From: DGNJ01 sp002388905
GTDB taxonomy: Bacteria > Pseudomonadota > Gammaproteobacteria > Pseudomonadales > Porticoccaceae
NCBI GenBank assembly: GCA_036843405.1
Contig: DAITSJ010000002.1
Location: forward strand, 186,001 to 250,000
Direction of reading: 5' to 3'
Length of the DNA: 64,000 nucleotides
Below are positions 8,490-18,228 of this stretch, piece after piece (within the stretch, counting starts at the first letter, position 1; each line of letters starts with the position of its first letter). Position numbers and translations under genes: made by a program. Under the pieces are notes generated by a model, which had not been told where the DNA came from, ran no database searches, and was given only the letters and a program-made list of their open reading frames with translations.

Positions 8490-10559
8490 ATGTCATCCAA
8501 CGAAACACACACGCCCAAAGAACTCAGCTGGCTTGCCTTTAACGACCGGGTTCTCCAGGAGGCCGCCGATACCCGGAACCCCATTATCGAGCGGGTCCGA
8601 TTCCTGGGAATTTTTTCAAACAACCAGGATGAATTTTTCAAGGTCCGGGTCGCCGAGGTACGGCGGGAAGCCAAGAGGGAGGAACGCCGCGGACGGACTG
8701 GCGAGGCCTCCCGCCTTCTGGCCCGGATACAGGACAAGATCGTCCAGCTCAGCGACAAGTTCGACCGCATCTACGCCGATGTCCTCAAGCAACTGGCTGC
8801 CAAGAAAATCTTCTTCATCATCGAGGCGGAACTGAGCCCGAAACAGAGTCAGTGGCTTGACCGCCACTTCCGCGAGCATATTCTCCAGCATCTGGTGCCT
8901 ATCTGGCTCACCGAGGAGATCGACCTGGACCGTCTGCTGGACGACGACGTTTCCTACCTGATCGTCCAGCTCAAGAAAGGCAAGGCCCGGCGCTACGCCG
9001 TCATCGATATTCCCGAGCGGGTGCCGCGATTTCTCAATATTCCGCCCGACCGCGGCCACGCGCGGAACTACTTCATGGTCATGGACGAGGTGATCCGCCA
9101 TTGCCTGGGCCAGATTTTTTCCCCTTTTGTCGATTACGACTCGGTGGCCGCCTGGTCCATGAAGTTTTCCCGGGACGCGGAATACGAACTGGACGACGAT
9201 ATTGAGATGAGCTTCGTTGAAAAGCTTTCCCTGGGCATGAAGCAGCGCCTGACGGCGGAGCCCGTGCGCCTCAGTTACGACAAGACCATGCCCAGCGAAA
9301 TGGTGGGTCTGCTGTGCGAAAGGTTGGGCATAGAAGGGCTGGACAGTGTCATCCCGGGTGGGCGCTACCGTAACTTCCGCGACTTTATCGGCTTCGAGAA
9401 CCCCGGCGGCAAATGGCTGGAAAGCCGCCCCCTGCCGGAACTGCGCTGCGAGGCCTTCGATGCCCACCGCAATGTTTTCGAGGCGCTGGATGCCGGCGAT
9501 ATTCTGCTTTTCTATCCCTACCACCGCTTCAATTACTTTACCGAGTTCGTGCGCCAGGCGTCCTTCGACCCGCTGGTCAGCCACATCAAGATCAATATCT
9601 ACCGGGTTGCCGACCAGTCCCGGGTGATCGAATCCCTGATCGACGCCGCCCGCAACGGCAAGGAAGTGACCGTCAATATCGAGCTGCGGGCCCGCTTCGA
9701 CGAGGAGCACAACCTGGCCATGACGGAAAAGCTCTCGGACGCCAACATCAAGGTCACCCTCGGCATCCCGGGCCTCAAGGTCCACTCCAAGCTGTGCGTG
9801 GTGACCCGGCGATTGAAGGCCGGCGACAAACGTTATGCCGTGCTGGGCACCGGCAATTTCAACGAGAGCACCGCCCGGGTCTATACGGATTTTTCCCTGT
9901 TCACCGCCGAACAGGAGATCGGCGCCGAGGCTGACAGTGTGTTTCGCTTTATCGAGGCCAGCTACCGTCAGCCACAACTGCACCACCTGTGGCTGTCGCC
10001 CATCAACACCCGGACCCGTCTGCGGGAACGCATCCGCCGGGAAATCGAGCACGTCAAGGCGGGCGGCAAGGGCATGATCAAAGCCAAGCTCAACAACCTG
10101 GTGGACGGGGAATTGATAGACCTGCTCTACACCGCCAGTCGCGCCGGGGTAAAAATCGAACTGATCGTGCGCAGCATGTGCGGGCTCAAGCCGGGCATTC
10201 CCGGCCTGTCGGAGAATATCCGGGTGACCAGCATCGTCGACCGCTTCCTGGAACATACCCGGCTGCTGGTGTTCGCCAACAACGGCGAGCCCGAGGTGTT
10301 TATCTCGTCGGCGGACTGGATGGAGCGCAACCTGGATCAGCGGGTGGAGGTGACCTGCCCCATCTACGATGACGGCATCAAGAAACAACTGATGGACATC
10401 CTCGACATCCAGCTTGCCGATAACCAGAAGGCGCGGATTATCGATGCCGGGCTCAAAAATGACTATGTAAAAAGGGGCAATCGCCGCAAGCTGCGCTCGC
10501 AACTTTCGGTGTACGACTATCTGGAAACGGGCGTAATGCCGTTGAAAAAAAGGCGCTGA
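8490..10559 (+). CDS. ppk1: Polyphosphate kinase 1
   Basis: A 689-residue enzyme that reversibly makes inorganic polyphosphate from ATP. The N domain begins KELSWLAFNDRVLQEA, and NQDEFFKVRVAEV is the typical ATP-binding N-terminal helix region. The phospholipase-D-like catalytic domains contain LKVHSKLCVV (the autophosphorylated His of the H-x-K motif, about residue 433) and VFISSADWMERNLDQRVE near the C-terminus. Length is typical of PPK1. A candidate Pho box at 8412-8429 suggests induction by phosphate starvation. No ppx lies beside it; leuB converges from the other side. Confidence 0.95.
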   Translation: MSSNETHTPKELSWLAFNDRVLQEAADTRNPIIERVRFLGIFSNNQDEFFKVRVAEVRREAKREERRGRTGEASRLLARIQDKIVQLSDKFDRIYADVLKQLAAKKIFFIIEAELSPKQSQWLDRHFREHILQHLVPIWLTEEIDLDRLLDDDVSYLIVQLKKGKARRYAVIDIPERVPRFLNIPPDRGHARNYFMVMDEVIRHCLGQIFSPFVDYDSVAAWSMKFSRDAEYELDDDIEMSFVEKLSLGMKQRLTAEPVRLSYDKTMPSEMVGLLCERLGIEGLDSVIPGGRYRNFRDFIGFENPGGKWLESRPLPELRCEAFDAHRNVFEALDAGDILLFYPYHRFNYFTEFVRQASFDPLVSHIKINIYRVADQSRVIESLIDAARNGKEVTVNIELRARFDEEHNLAMTEKLSDANIKVTLGIPGLKVHSKLCVVTRRLKAGDKRYAVLGTGNFNESTARVYTDFSLFTAEQEIGAEADSVFRFIEASYRQPQLHHLWLSPINTRTRLRERIRREIEHVKAGGKGMIKAKLNNLVDGELIDLLYTASRAGVKIELIVRSMCGLKPGIPGLSENIRVTSIVDRFLEHTRLLVFANNGEPEVFISSADWMERNLDQRVEVTCPIYDDGIKKQLMDILDIQLADNQKARIIDAGLKNDYVKRGNRRKLRSQLSVYDYLETGVMPLKKRR

Positions 10560-10577
10560 GTCGCTGTCGCTAAAGAC

Positions 10578-11654
10578 TCAGCCGATGGCCGCCACCACGG
10601 CCTCGCCCATCTCCCGTGTCGAGACCGCCGATTCCCCTTCGCCGGCAATATCGGCGGTGCGCAGGCCGCGATCGAGGGTTGCGACAACCGCCCGTTCGAT
10701 GCACTCGGCAATATCGCCCCGGTTGAAGGTATAGCGGAACATCATTGCCGCCGACAGGATGGCGGCCAGGGGGTTGGCCACGCCCTGCCCGGCGATATCC
10801 GGGGCCGAGCCGTGGCAGGGCTCGTACATGCCCTGATTGCCGGCATTGAGGGAGGCGGACGGCAACATGCCGATGGAGCCGGTGAGCATGGAGGCGGCGT
10901 CGGAGAGGATATCGCCGAACATGTTGCCGGTAACGATCACGTCGAACTGTTTGGGTGCGCGCACCAGTTGCATGGCGGCGTTATCCACGAGCATATGGCT
11001 CAGTTCCACGTCCGGGTAGCCCGCGGCCATATCCGTTACCACCTCCTTCCACAGGGCAGTGACTTCCAGGACATTGGACTTGTCCACGGAACAGAGCCTG
11101 CCCCCGCGTTTTTGTGCCGCCTCGAAGGCGACGCGGGCGATGCGCCGGATCTCCGACTCGCTGTAGACGTAGGTGTTGTAGCCTTCCCGCTCGCCCCGCT
11201 CATTGGTGCGCACACCCCGGGGCTCGCCGAAATAAATCCCGCCGGTCAGTTCCCGGACGATCAAGATATCCAGGTCGGCGACCACTTCAGGTTTCAGGGT
11301 CGAGGCCCCGGCAAGCTGGGAATAGAGGATGGCCGGCCGCAGATTGGCGAACAGGTCCAGGGATTTACGGATACCCAGCAACCCCTTCTCCGGGCGCAAT
11401 TCCCGCTCGACACCGTCCCATTTGGGCCCGCCCACGGCCCCCAGCAGGATAGCATCCGCCATCCGGGCCCGGGCCAGGGTTTCCTCCGGCAGCGGGCTGC
11501 CAGTCTCGTCCAGGGCCCGGCCGCCGAGCAGGGCCGTATCCACGGAAAGATCCAGGTCGAACTTTTCGCCGACCCGGTCCAGGACCCTGGCGGCTTCGTC
11601 GATCACTTCGGGACCGATGCCGTCGCCGGGGAGCAGCAGAATTTTCTCGGGCAT
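10578..11654 (-). CDS. leuB: 3-isopropylmalate dehydrogenase
   Basis: Leucine biosynthesis enzyme, 358 residues, that oxidises and decarboxylates 3-isopropylmalate with NAD+. It opens KILLLPGDGIGPEVIDEA, has LLGAVGGPKWD, the substrate-binding RELTGGIYFGEPRG, and the NAD/metal region with NMFGDILSDAASMLTGSIGMLPSAS and EPCHGSAPDIAGQG. The start at 11654 follows GGAG at the right spacing; the frame is open 43 codons further but that extension is unlike the family. leuC and leuD are not in the window, so the gene stands alone here. Confidence 0.95.
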   Translation of the reverse strand: MPEKILLLPGDGIGPEVIDEAARVLDRVGEKFDLDLSVDTALLGGRALDETGSPLPEETLARARMADAILLGAVGGPKWDGVERELRPEKGLLGIRKSLDLFANLRPAILYSQLAGASTLKPEVVADLDILIVRELTGGIYFGEPRGVRTNERGEREGYNTYVYSESEIRRIARVAFEAAQKRGGRLCSVDKSNVLEVTALWKEVVTDMAAGYPDVELSHMLVDNAAMQLVRAPKQFDVIVTGNMFGDILSDAASMLTGSIGMLPSASLNAGNQGMYEPCHGSAPDIAGQGVANPLAAILSAAMMFRYTFNRGDIAECIERAVVATLDRGLRTADIAGEGESAVSTREMGEAVVAAIG

Positions 11655-11846
11655 TGGGTTCTCCAGACTGGCGCGTGGCAGGCGGAGCGGACCCCGCCGG
11701 TTCTCAGCAAGGCCGGGAGTATATACCGGCCGAGAGCGGTTGCCAAAAGCCGCCTTCAGCCCGGCGAAATTGATCGGGATCAATGCCGCAGCGTCCGCGC
11801 CGGGGCAAACTAAAAATGTAGGTGGGAGATTTTAATATTTGCTATT

Positions 11847-11865
11847 GATATTGGTTATCATTTCT
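11847..11865 (+). promoter_or_regulatory. Candidate Fur box upstream of the FecA-like receptor gene
   Basis: GATATTGGTTATCATTTCT matches the 19-base Fur consensus at 13 positions, including the central TATCATT. It lies in an A/T-rich patch (11831-11875) about 85 bases before the receptor start, fitting a promoter repressed by iron-loaded Fur. Identified by eye. Confidence 0.5.
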
Positions 11866-11948
11866 ATTATCTTTCTTTGTCCGAATGCCTCCAAGAGCAT
11901 GGCAGTGAAAATCATCCTCGCAACGATCAGCCAAGAAGGAAACCTATC

Positions 11949-14096
11949 ATGAAGACCTATCGCTTGAAGGTAGCGATTGCCGCAGCCTCCTTCGGCCTCG
12001 CTTCCGCAGCAGTTTCAGAAACGGGAACGGTCAGCGTGCCTTCCATTGAAACCATTACCATCATCGGCACCCGGGATCAGGCGCGGAATATTCCCGGTTC
12101 GGGCGCGGTAATCGACGCAGAGCAGCTGCGCAAGGAAGTGGCCAGCGACATCAACCAGGTGATGAAAACCATTCCCGGCACCTATATCCGGGAAGAAGAC
12201 GGTTTTGGTCTCCGTCCCAACATCGGAATACGGGCCGCCGGCTCGGAGCGTTCCAGCAAGGTAACGCTGTTGGAGGATGGCGTGATGATCGCACCGGCGC
12301 CTTATTCCAATCCCGCCGCTTACTACTTCCCCACCACCATGCGCATGCAGTCGGTGGAAGTACTCAAGGGCGCACCTTTGCTGCGCCACGGACCCCAGAC
12401 CACCGGCGGTGTTATCAATCTGGTGTCAACGCCGATCCCCGAAGACTACGCGGGCAGCATCACCGCCGTTGCCGGCGAATACAACAGCCGCGACCTGCAC
12501 GTCAACTACGGAGGTCGTACCGGCAATTTCGGCTGGTTGCTGGAGACCGTGCAAAGGGATTCCGACGGCTTCAAGGATATTGACCGCAGCAGCCGGGACG
12601 CCGGTTTCGATATCGAGGACTATGTCCTCAAGCTGGGCTGGGAAGGTGAACACCAGCGCCTGCTGTTCAAGGCACAATACTCGGAAGAGGTTTCCAACGA
12701 AACCTATCTCGGCCTCACCGATGCCGACTTCGACCGGGACGAAAACCGCCGATACGGGCTGTCTGAAATCGATCAGATGGACAACAAGCACGAAGGCTAC
12801 AGCCTGGTATACAGCCTCGACCTGACGGACCGGATCACGGCAACAGCCACCGGTTATTACAACGAATTTACCCGGGACTGGTTCAAGCTGGGTGGCGGAG
12901 GCAGCGTCATAGACGCCGCCAATGACGGCGACGCCACCGCCCAGGGCATTCTCGACGGCACGGTCGACATCAGCGGCCTGGAATACAAGCACAATAACCG
13001 GTCCTATGAATCCAAGGGCGTGGAGCTGAACTTCGCCATCGACCTGGATGACCACCAGGTGCAAATCGGCGCCCGCAGTCATGAAGACGAAATGGATCGC
13101 TTCCAGCCGGTGGAACTCTATGACCAGGTCAACGGCAGTCTCGTGTTCCAGGGCCTTTTACAGCCCACCGGAAGCAACAACCGTCTCGAAGAAGCGGACG
13201 CACTGGCGTTCTGGATGACCGACACCTGGCAGGTAACCGATGCCCTGCGCGTGAACCTGGCCCTGCGCTACGAGGATGTGGAATCCTCCCGCGAACAGTT
13301 CGATACCGCCGACCGCAGCGTCCTCGGCGGCGAGCGATCCAACGATTCCGACGAGTGGCTGCCGGGGGCCTCCTTTACCTACGACCTTAACAGCGACTGG
13401 CAGATACTGGCCGGCGTCCACAAGGGTTTCTCGCCCCTGGGCGGCGGTGCGGTAGAAAGCGAAGAGCCGGAAACCAGTATCAACTACGAGGCCGGTGTGC
13501 GCTTTAGCCGGGATACGCTGTTCCTCGAAGCCATCGGTTTTTACAGCGACTTCGACAACAAGACGGAAAACTGCTCCCTGGCCAATCCCTGCAGCAACGG
13601 GGACACATCCGGCAGCTTCACCACCGGGGAAGCCGTCGTCTCGGGTCTCGAAGTACAGGCCGGCAAGGTATTCACCCGGAACGATTACAGCATCCCGGTG
13701 AACCTGGCCTACACGTATACCGAAGCGGAGATCAGCGACGACAACCCCACCAACGGGTTCCGTGACGGCGACACCCTCGCGGATATTCCCGAAAACACGT
13801 TCAGTCTGCGTGTGGGACTGGAAGCGCCCAATGGCTGGAACAACTATGCCGTGGCCAAGTATATCGACGAGATGTGCGTAAACGTCGGCTGCAACCGGGC
13901 GAATGACCGTTTCGACGAGACGGAATCCCTGTTCGTCGTGGACTTTATCAGTCGTTATGACCTGAATCCCAAAACGGTCGTATTCCTCAAGGTGGACAAT
14001 CTGTTCGATGAACAGTCGATCATCTCCCGGACACCCGATGGTGCCAGACCCAATAAACCACGCACCGCCTATGTCGGACTGGAATACAACTTCTAA
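11949..14096 (+). CDS. TonB-dependent outer-membrane receptor, FecA-like
   Basis: A 715-residue gated outer-membrane porin. The signal peptide covers about residues 1-22; a TonB-box-like ETITIIGTR follows at about 33-41. The plug domain has LRPNIGIRAAGSERSSKVTLLEDGV and APAPYSNPAAYYFP, closest in my memory to the FecA (ferric citrate) group, and the barrel ends YVGLEYNF with the terminal aromatic expected for BAM recognition. The ATG at 11949 is preceded by AAGGA; the frame is open from 11877, but only the later start gives a signal peptide. No fecIR-type regulator pair adjoins it. A candidate Fur box lies upstream and a strong terminator follows. Substrate is unproven. Confidence 0.85.
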   Translation: MKTYRLKVAIAAASFGLASAAVSETGTVSVPSIETITIIGTRDQARNIPGSGAVIDAEQLRKEVASDINQVMKTIPGTYIREEDGFGLRPNIGIRAAGSERSSKVTLLEDGVMIAPAPYSNPAAYYFPTTMRMQSVEVLKGAPLLRHGPQTTGGVINLVSTPIPEDYAGSITAVAGEYNSRDLHVNYGGRTGNFGWLLETVQRDSDGFKDIDRSSRDAGFDIEDYVLKLGWEGEHQRLLFKAQYSEEVSNETYLGLTDADFDRDENRRYGLSEIDQMDNKHEGYSLVYSLDLTDRITATATGYYNEFTRDWFKLGGGGSVIDAANDGDATAQGILDGTVDISGLEYKHNNRSYESKGVELNFAIDLDDHQVQIGARSHEDEMDRFQPVELYDQVNGSLVFQGLLQPTGSNNRLEEADALAFWMTDTWQVTDALRVNLALRYEDVESSREQFDTADRSVLGGERSNDSDEWLPGASFTYDLNSDWQILAGVHKGFSPLGGGAVESEEPETSINYEAGVRFSRDTLFLEAIGFYSDFDNKTENCSLANPCSNGDTSGSFTTGEAVVSGLEVQAGKVFTRNDYSIPVNLAYTYTEAEISDDNPTNGFRDGDTLADIPENTFSLRVGLEAPNGWNNYAVAKYIDEMCVNVGCNRANDRFDETESLFVVDFISRYDLNPKTVVFLKVDNLFDEQSIISRTPDGARPNKPRTAYVGLEYNF

Positions 14097-14119
14097 AACG
14101 CATCATCCTTGACCTCCCG

Positions 14120-14149
14120 GACCTCCCCCTCGCGGGGAGGTCTTTTTTT
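14120..14149 (+). terminator. Rho-independent terminator after the FecA-like receptor gene
   Basis: A perfect 9-base stem (GACCTCCCC with GGGGAGGTC, loop 14129-14133) is followed by seven T residues. It lies 24 bases after the receptor stop codon. Confidence 0.9.
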
Positions 14150-14380
14150 CTCCCACCAGTCCTGCAATAGCGCCAGATTCGGCAACGGCCACCCCTACAT
14201 AACAGCAAAGACCCGTGAGGCATTCGCCGGTTCCAATATTTTGACGCCAGCCTGGATTCAGGGATTCACCGCAATAAAAAGTCGATAGCAGGAAATCCCC
14301 GTGCTATTGACCCGACCATGACTGGACCATGACACCAGGATGCTTTCCAACAGACCTTCTGATTCTGCTTATTGCCGGAT
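14150..14380. other. Intergenic stretch with no recognised gene
   Basis: About 230 bases lie between the receptor terminator and the convergent RND exporter gene. I see no open reading frame with a family match, no tRNA-like fold and no clear second terminator for the exporter gene. Confidence 0.5.
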
Positions 14381-16957
14381 TCAAGCATCGCCCTCCGGCC
14401 CGAAAGGCTTGACCATCAGGATCAGCTTGGGCAGGAGCGCAAGCGCCCCCAGCAGCGCCGCCAGCATGGCCACGCCGGTCAACAGGCCGAAGTAAATGGT
14501 GGGCACAAAGTTGGACAGGGTGAGGATGGAAAAGCCGGCGATGATGATCACCGACGTGTAGTACATGGCCCGGCCGATGGAGGCGTGGGCCCGGTGCATG
14601 GTGGCCAGGTAGTTCCGATCCTGGGCAAACTCCCGCCGGAAACGATGAATGTAATGAATGGTATCGTCAACGCCAATGCCCACGGTGATGGCGGCGATGG
14701 TAATGGTCATCATATCCAGGGGCAGGCCGAACAGGCCCATGCCCCCCAGTACCACGCCGGCGGCGAGGATATTGGGAGCGATGGCGATGACCGAGACCAA
14801 CAGCGAGCGGAACAGCACCAGGAACATGGCCATAATGCCCAGGAAAACGGCGCCCAGGGTCAGTATCTGGGAATCGTAGAGGCTCTGCAGCATATTGTTG
14901 TAGAGCACCAGCAGGCCGGTGAACCGGTACTGCTCCCGGTCCAGGTTCATCTCCTCCTGCATGAAACTGTGCAGCTGGTTGAGGAGTTCCTCATAAGTCA
15001 GGTCCCGGCGGGTTTCAACGGTGCGCATGGACAGGCGGGTCTCGTTGAGCTGGTCGTCGATATAGGGCTCGATAAGGAAATCTTCCAGTCCTGGCGACAG
15101 GGTCTTGCGCATAAAGGCCAGTTCGAAGTCATTGAGCCTGTGCCCGGTTAGCCGGTTGGCCACGTGGAAGGCGGTAACCAGGGAATTGACCTTGCCGATC
15201 TGGGGCATGGATTCCAGGTGCTCATGAAGTTTCTCCAGGCGATCCAGCCCCGCCCGGGTAAACCAGTAGCTGTTCACCGCGTCCGCACCGGATTGGCCCG
15301 TCGCGAAGGGATCACCCTGGTCCCCGTAGGCGAACGGGTCGCCGGCATCGCCAGCGGGTCCCGCAAAGGGGTCCTCGAAGTCGCCGTAGCCGTCGCCCTC
15401 CCCCTGGCCGGCATCGACCGGTTTTTCCGGCGCCCGGTCCTGTTTGCGAATGACAATATCCAGGGGTGTGGTACCCCCCAGTCTGGCGTCGATTACCGAC
15501 AGGCCCTGGTGGATGGCCGTGTCTTCCCGGAAATAATCGATAAAGCGGTTATCCACCTGCAGGCGGGAGACCCCCACGGCGGCGGCGACCGTGGCCGCCA
15601 GGGCGACAATCATCACGAGACTGCCGTGGCGCTCGGTAAAGCCCGAGAAAATCAGGGTCAGGGGCCGGTCCTCGCTGGGCCGATGTCGCACCGGGCGCTT
15701 GCCCCAAAGCAGGATGCCGGCGGGGATCACCACGAAAACCAGGACAAAGGCCACGAACAGGCCGATCACCATCATCCAGCCAAAGTCGATCACCGGCCGG
15801 ATATTGCTGACCACCAGGGATCCGAATGCCACCATGGTGGTGAGCGCCGTATAGAAGCAGGGCTTGGCCATGCTGCGCACGGTTTCCTGGACCAGGTCGA
15901 CATTGGCCCAGTCCGGATTCTTCCAGTGCAGCTCCCGGTAGCGCACCACCAGGTGGATGGTCAGCGCCATGGCAATGATCAGCAACACGGAAACGAAGTT
16001 GGAAGAAATCACCGTCAGGCGCCAGTCAACCCAGGCAAGCCCGCCCAGTACCACCACCACCGACAGGCCGCAGGCGGCCAGGGGCAGCACGACCCAGCGC
16101 AACTGGCGGAAAATCAGGGTCAGGGTGACGATAATGAAGACCAGCACGCCGGTGCCGAACACCGTCATGTCGCTCTTGACATAATCGACGATGTCGGCGG
16201 TGATCATGCTGGGGCCGCCCAGGTGCAGTTCGGCCCGATCCCGGTATCTGCCCATCAGCGCGCGTATTTCGGCAATACGCTGGCGATCTTCCCCGGCCAG
16301 TTCGGTGCGGTAGTCCCGGAAGCGCCGGCTGACCCGCTCCAGTTCCCGCGTCTCTTCCGGGGACAGCCCCTCGTCGTCCCGCTTCTCACGGAGGGCATCC
16401 CGGCGGCGGACCATTTCCAGGTACCTGGGATCGCCCTCCAGGGTGGCGAAGATCCCGGTGACCCGGCCGTCCGGGCCAAGCATCAGGTCGCGGTAAAGGG
16501 GGGAGGTCCTGAACTCCCTCTTGGCCGCGGCCTTGTCGACGCCGGGGCTCGTCAGCGTCCGGGGTTCCTCGTCCAGGTCGCTGATCTCGACACGGGGACT
16601 GAACAGCAGGGGAACATTGACGATGGACTTCACATCCGCGACACCGTCAATGGCGGCCAGTTCGCGGGTTAAGGAATCAAGGGTGTTGAGGGACGAGTCC
16701 GAGAACAACTCGGCGTTTTTCGGGTTGTAAGTAACCACCAGGATATCGGTGCTGCCGTAGCGCTGGTTGATCTCCCGGAAGTAGTCCAGGTCCTGATCGT
16801 GTTCCAGGGTCAGGGAGTCGGCGGAGGCATCGATCCTGAAGTTGTCGAGCCCCGCCGCCATGGCCAGGGCAAGAATCGCCACCGCCACCATGGTCGCCAG
16901 GGGATGATTGAGCACCACGCGCTCGTAGATGTCTTCAAGCCACCCTGTCATGCGCAC
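14381..16957 (-). CDS. RND superfamily exporter, HAE3/MMPL type
   Basis: An 858-residue inner-membrane protein with two homologous halves, each an N-terminal helix, a large periplasmic loop and a block of membrane helices. The first half has DSLTLEHDQDLDYFREINQRYGSTDILVV; the second half has TITIAAITVGIGVDDTIHYIHRFRRE, the D-D-containing proton-relay helix typical of HAE3/MMPL proteins. These resemble transporters of hopanoids, sterols or other lipids; the substrate is unknown. About residues 514-556 form an acidic Gly-rich insert with three DPFA motifs in the second periplasmic loop. The start at 16957 is GTG behind GAGG; an ATG two codons later is possible. It is downstream of the PepSY and siderophore receptor genes on the same strand. 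Confidence 0.85.
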   Translation of the reverse strand: MRMTGWLEDIYERVVLNHPLATMVAVAILALAMAAGLDNFRIDASADSLTLEHDQDLDYFREINQRYGSTDILVVTYNPKNAELFSDSSLNTLDSLTRELAAIDGVADVKSIVNVPLLFSPRVEISDLDEEPRTLTSPGVDKAAAKREFRTSPLYRDLMLGPDGRVTGIFATLEGDPRYLEMVRRRDALREKRDDEGLSPEETRELERVSRRFRDYRTELAGEDRQRIAEIRALMGRYRDRAELHLGGPSMITADIVDYVKSDMTVFGTGVLVFIIVTLTLIFRQLRWVVLPLAACGLSVVVVLGGLAWVDWRLTVISSNFVSVLLIIAMALTIHLVVRYRELHWKNPDWANVDLVQETVRSMAKPCFYTALTTMVAFGSLVVSNIRPVIDFGWMMVIGLFVAFVLVFVVIPAGILLWGKRPVRHRPSEDRPLTLIFSGFTERHGSLVMIVALAATVAAAVGVSRLQVDNRFIDYFREDTAIHQGLSVIDARLGGTTPLDIVIRKQDRAPEKPVDAGQGEGDGYGDFEDPFAGPAGDAGDPFAYGDQGDPFATGQSGADAVNSYWFTRAGLDRLEKLHEHLESMPQIGKVNSLVTAFHVANRLTGHRLNDFELAFMRKTLSPGLEDFLIEPYIDDQLNETRLSMRTVETRRDLTYEELLNQLHSFMQEEMNLDREQYRFTGLLVLYNNMLQSLYDSQILTLGAVFLGIMAMFLVLFRSLLVSVIAIAPNILAAGVVLGGMGLFGLPLDMMTITIAAITVGIGVDDTIHYIHRFRREFAQDRNYLATMHRAHASIGRAMYYTSVIIIAGFSILTLSNFVPTIYFGLLTGVAMLAALLGALALLPKLILMVKPFGPEGDA

Positions 16958-17016
16958 TACCGGCCTCGCAAAAAGCCGCTATTATGCGCAAGTTACGGTA
17001 ACTAGGCCAGTGCCGG

Positions 17017-18138
17017 TCAATTGGCCAGCAGTTGCCGCTGGCGCAATTTTTCCTTTTCCTTCGCCGCCCGCCTTTTCGGCCGCCGCAGCCACCAGAGCGT
17101 CAGTCCCGTCCCCGCCAGCAGAAGGGGAGCAAGCCCCGCCAGGCACCAGAGTATCCGGCTGGCAAGACCGGCGAAATTGCCGAAATGCAGGCGCCGGTAG
17201 CTGTCCAGGGCCTTGGCGCCGAACCCCGCCTCGCGGATATCCAGGGCACCCCGGTACTGGCCGCTCCGGGCGTCGTAGCTGACCGAACTGGCGTACTGGC
17301 TCAGCAGTGGATTGCCGGTGGGCACCGCCCCGAAAAAGGTGATATCGACGCCGGGCTCATAGGGCAGGGTGATATAGGTGGGCTGGAAACCGTCGATACG
17401 GGAGCGCGCGTCGGCGGCCAGGGCCGACAGGGAAAGCCCGTCGTTATAGAGCCGCCCGGTCATCACGTAGTGGCCGGCGCCGTCCGCGTGCGCCTCCATT
17501 TCGTGGAGGACTTCCGACACATTCCACCAGGCGCCGGTAAAACCCGCCACCAGCAGGATGGGCGAGGCAATCACGCCCACCATCTTGTGCAAATCGCTGA
17601 AGTAGACAATCAGGCGGCTCTTCCAGCGCAGGGTGAAGAAGTTCTTCCAGAATTTCCGGTGCAGGATCAGGCCGGTGATACCCAGCAGGCACAGCACCAC
17701 CGCCACCACCGTCGCCGGGATCAGGCCGGCGTCCGCCAGCAGGAAGGTGAAGTGCAACTCCAGGAGCCAGTCGGTGAGGTAGTGGGTGGTGCTCCGTACC
17801 GGCGCCAGTATATCGCCGGTGTATTGATCCAGCAGCGTGTAGGACCAGTCACTGGTCCCCCGCTCCATCAGGTAGACCAGGTCCGAGCGCCCAGGGTCCC
17901 GGAACAGGGCCCAGCCCACCGCCTCGTGGCCGGGATAGCGGGTGTTGACCCGGGCCAGGAGGCTGTCGAGGGGCAGCCGTTGCGACCGAACCTCCGCTAC
18001 CCGCACCTTGTCCGGCATCAGCAGCCCATCGATTTCGTGCTTGAAAACGAGAATGCTGCCGGTCACGCAAATGACCAGCAGCGGGAGGAAAACAGCCAGC
18101 GCCAGCCAGCTATGGAGTTTGAAAAGCCATTTATTCAC
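17017..18138 (-). CDS. PepSY-associated membrane protein
   Basis: A 373-residue inner-membrane protein of the PepSY-TM family. The start KLHSWLALAVFLPLLVICVTGSILVFKHEID is the typical first helix, GLILHRKFWKNFF and FSDLHKMVGVIASPILLVAGFTGAWW are the central conserved pieces with paired His residues, and a last helix near 335-355 is followed by an Arg/Lys-rich cytoplasmic tail. Members next to TonB receptors are thought to help reduce or release iron from siderophores in the periplasm. Here the gene follows the siderophore receptor by 90 bases on the same strand, so a shared transcript is likely. Function beyond that is inference. Confidence 0.82.
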   Translation of the reverse strand: MNKWLFKLHSWLALAVFLPLLVICVTGSILVFKHEIDGLLMPDKVRVAEVRSQRLPLDSLLARVNTRYPGHEAVGWALFRDPGRSDLVYLMERGTSDWSYTLLDQYTGDILAPVRSTTHYLTDWLLELHFTFLLADAGLIPATVVAVVLCLLGITGLILHRKFWKNFFTLRWKSRLIVYFSDLHKMVGVIASPILLVAGFTGAWWNVSEVLHEMEAHADGAGHYVMTGRLYNDGLSLSALAADARSRIDGFQPTYITLPYEPGVDITFFGAVPTGNPLLSQYASSVSYDARSGQYRGALDIREAGFGAKALDSYRRLHFGNFAGLASRILWCLAGLAPLLLAGTGLTLWWLRRPKRRAAKEKEKLRQRQLLAN

Positions 18139-18228
18139 GTCGGCACCAAATCACGCCCTGGAAATGGAAGTCACCAGCACATCCCTGTGCCGCAGCCCTA
18201 CTCTGTTCCCCTCATTCCACGGACTGGC

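Noticed and set aside
8616..10502. 628-codon minus-strand open frame
   Set aside because: Mirror frame of ppk1, whose motifs are unmistakable.
15164..16672. 502-codon plus-strand open frame
   Set aside because: Antisense to the RND exporter; low-complexity Gln/His-rich translation.
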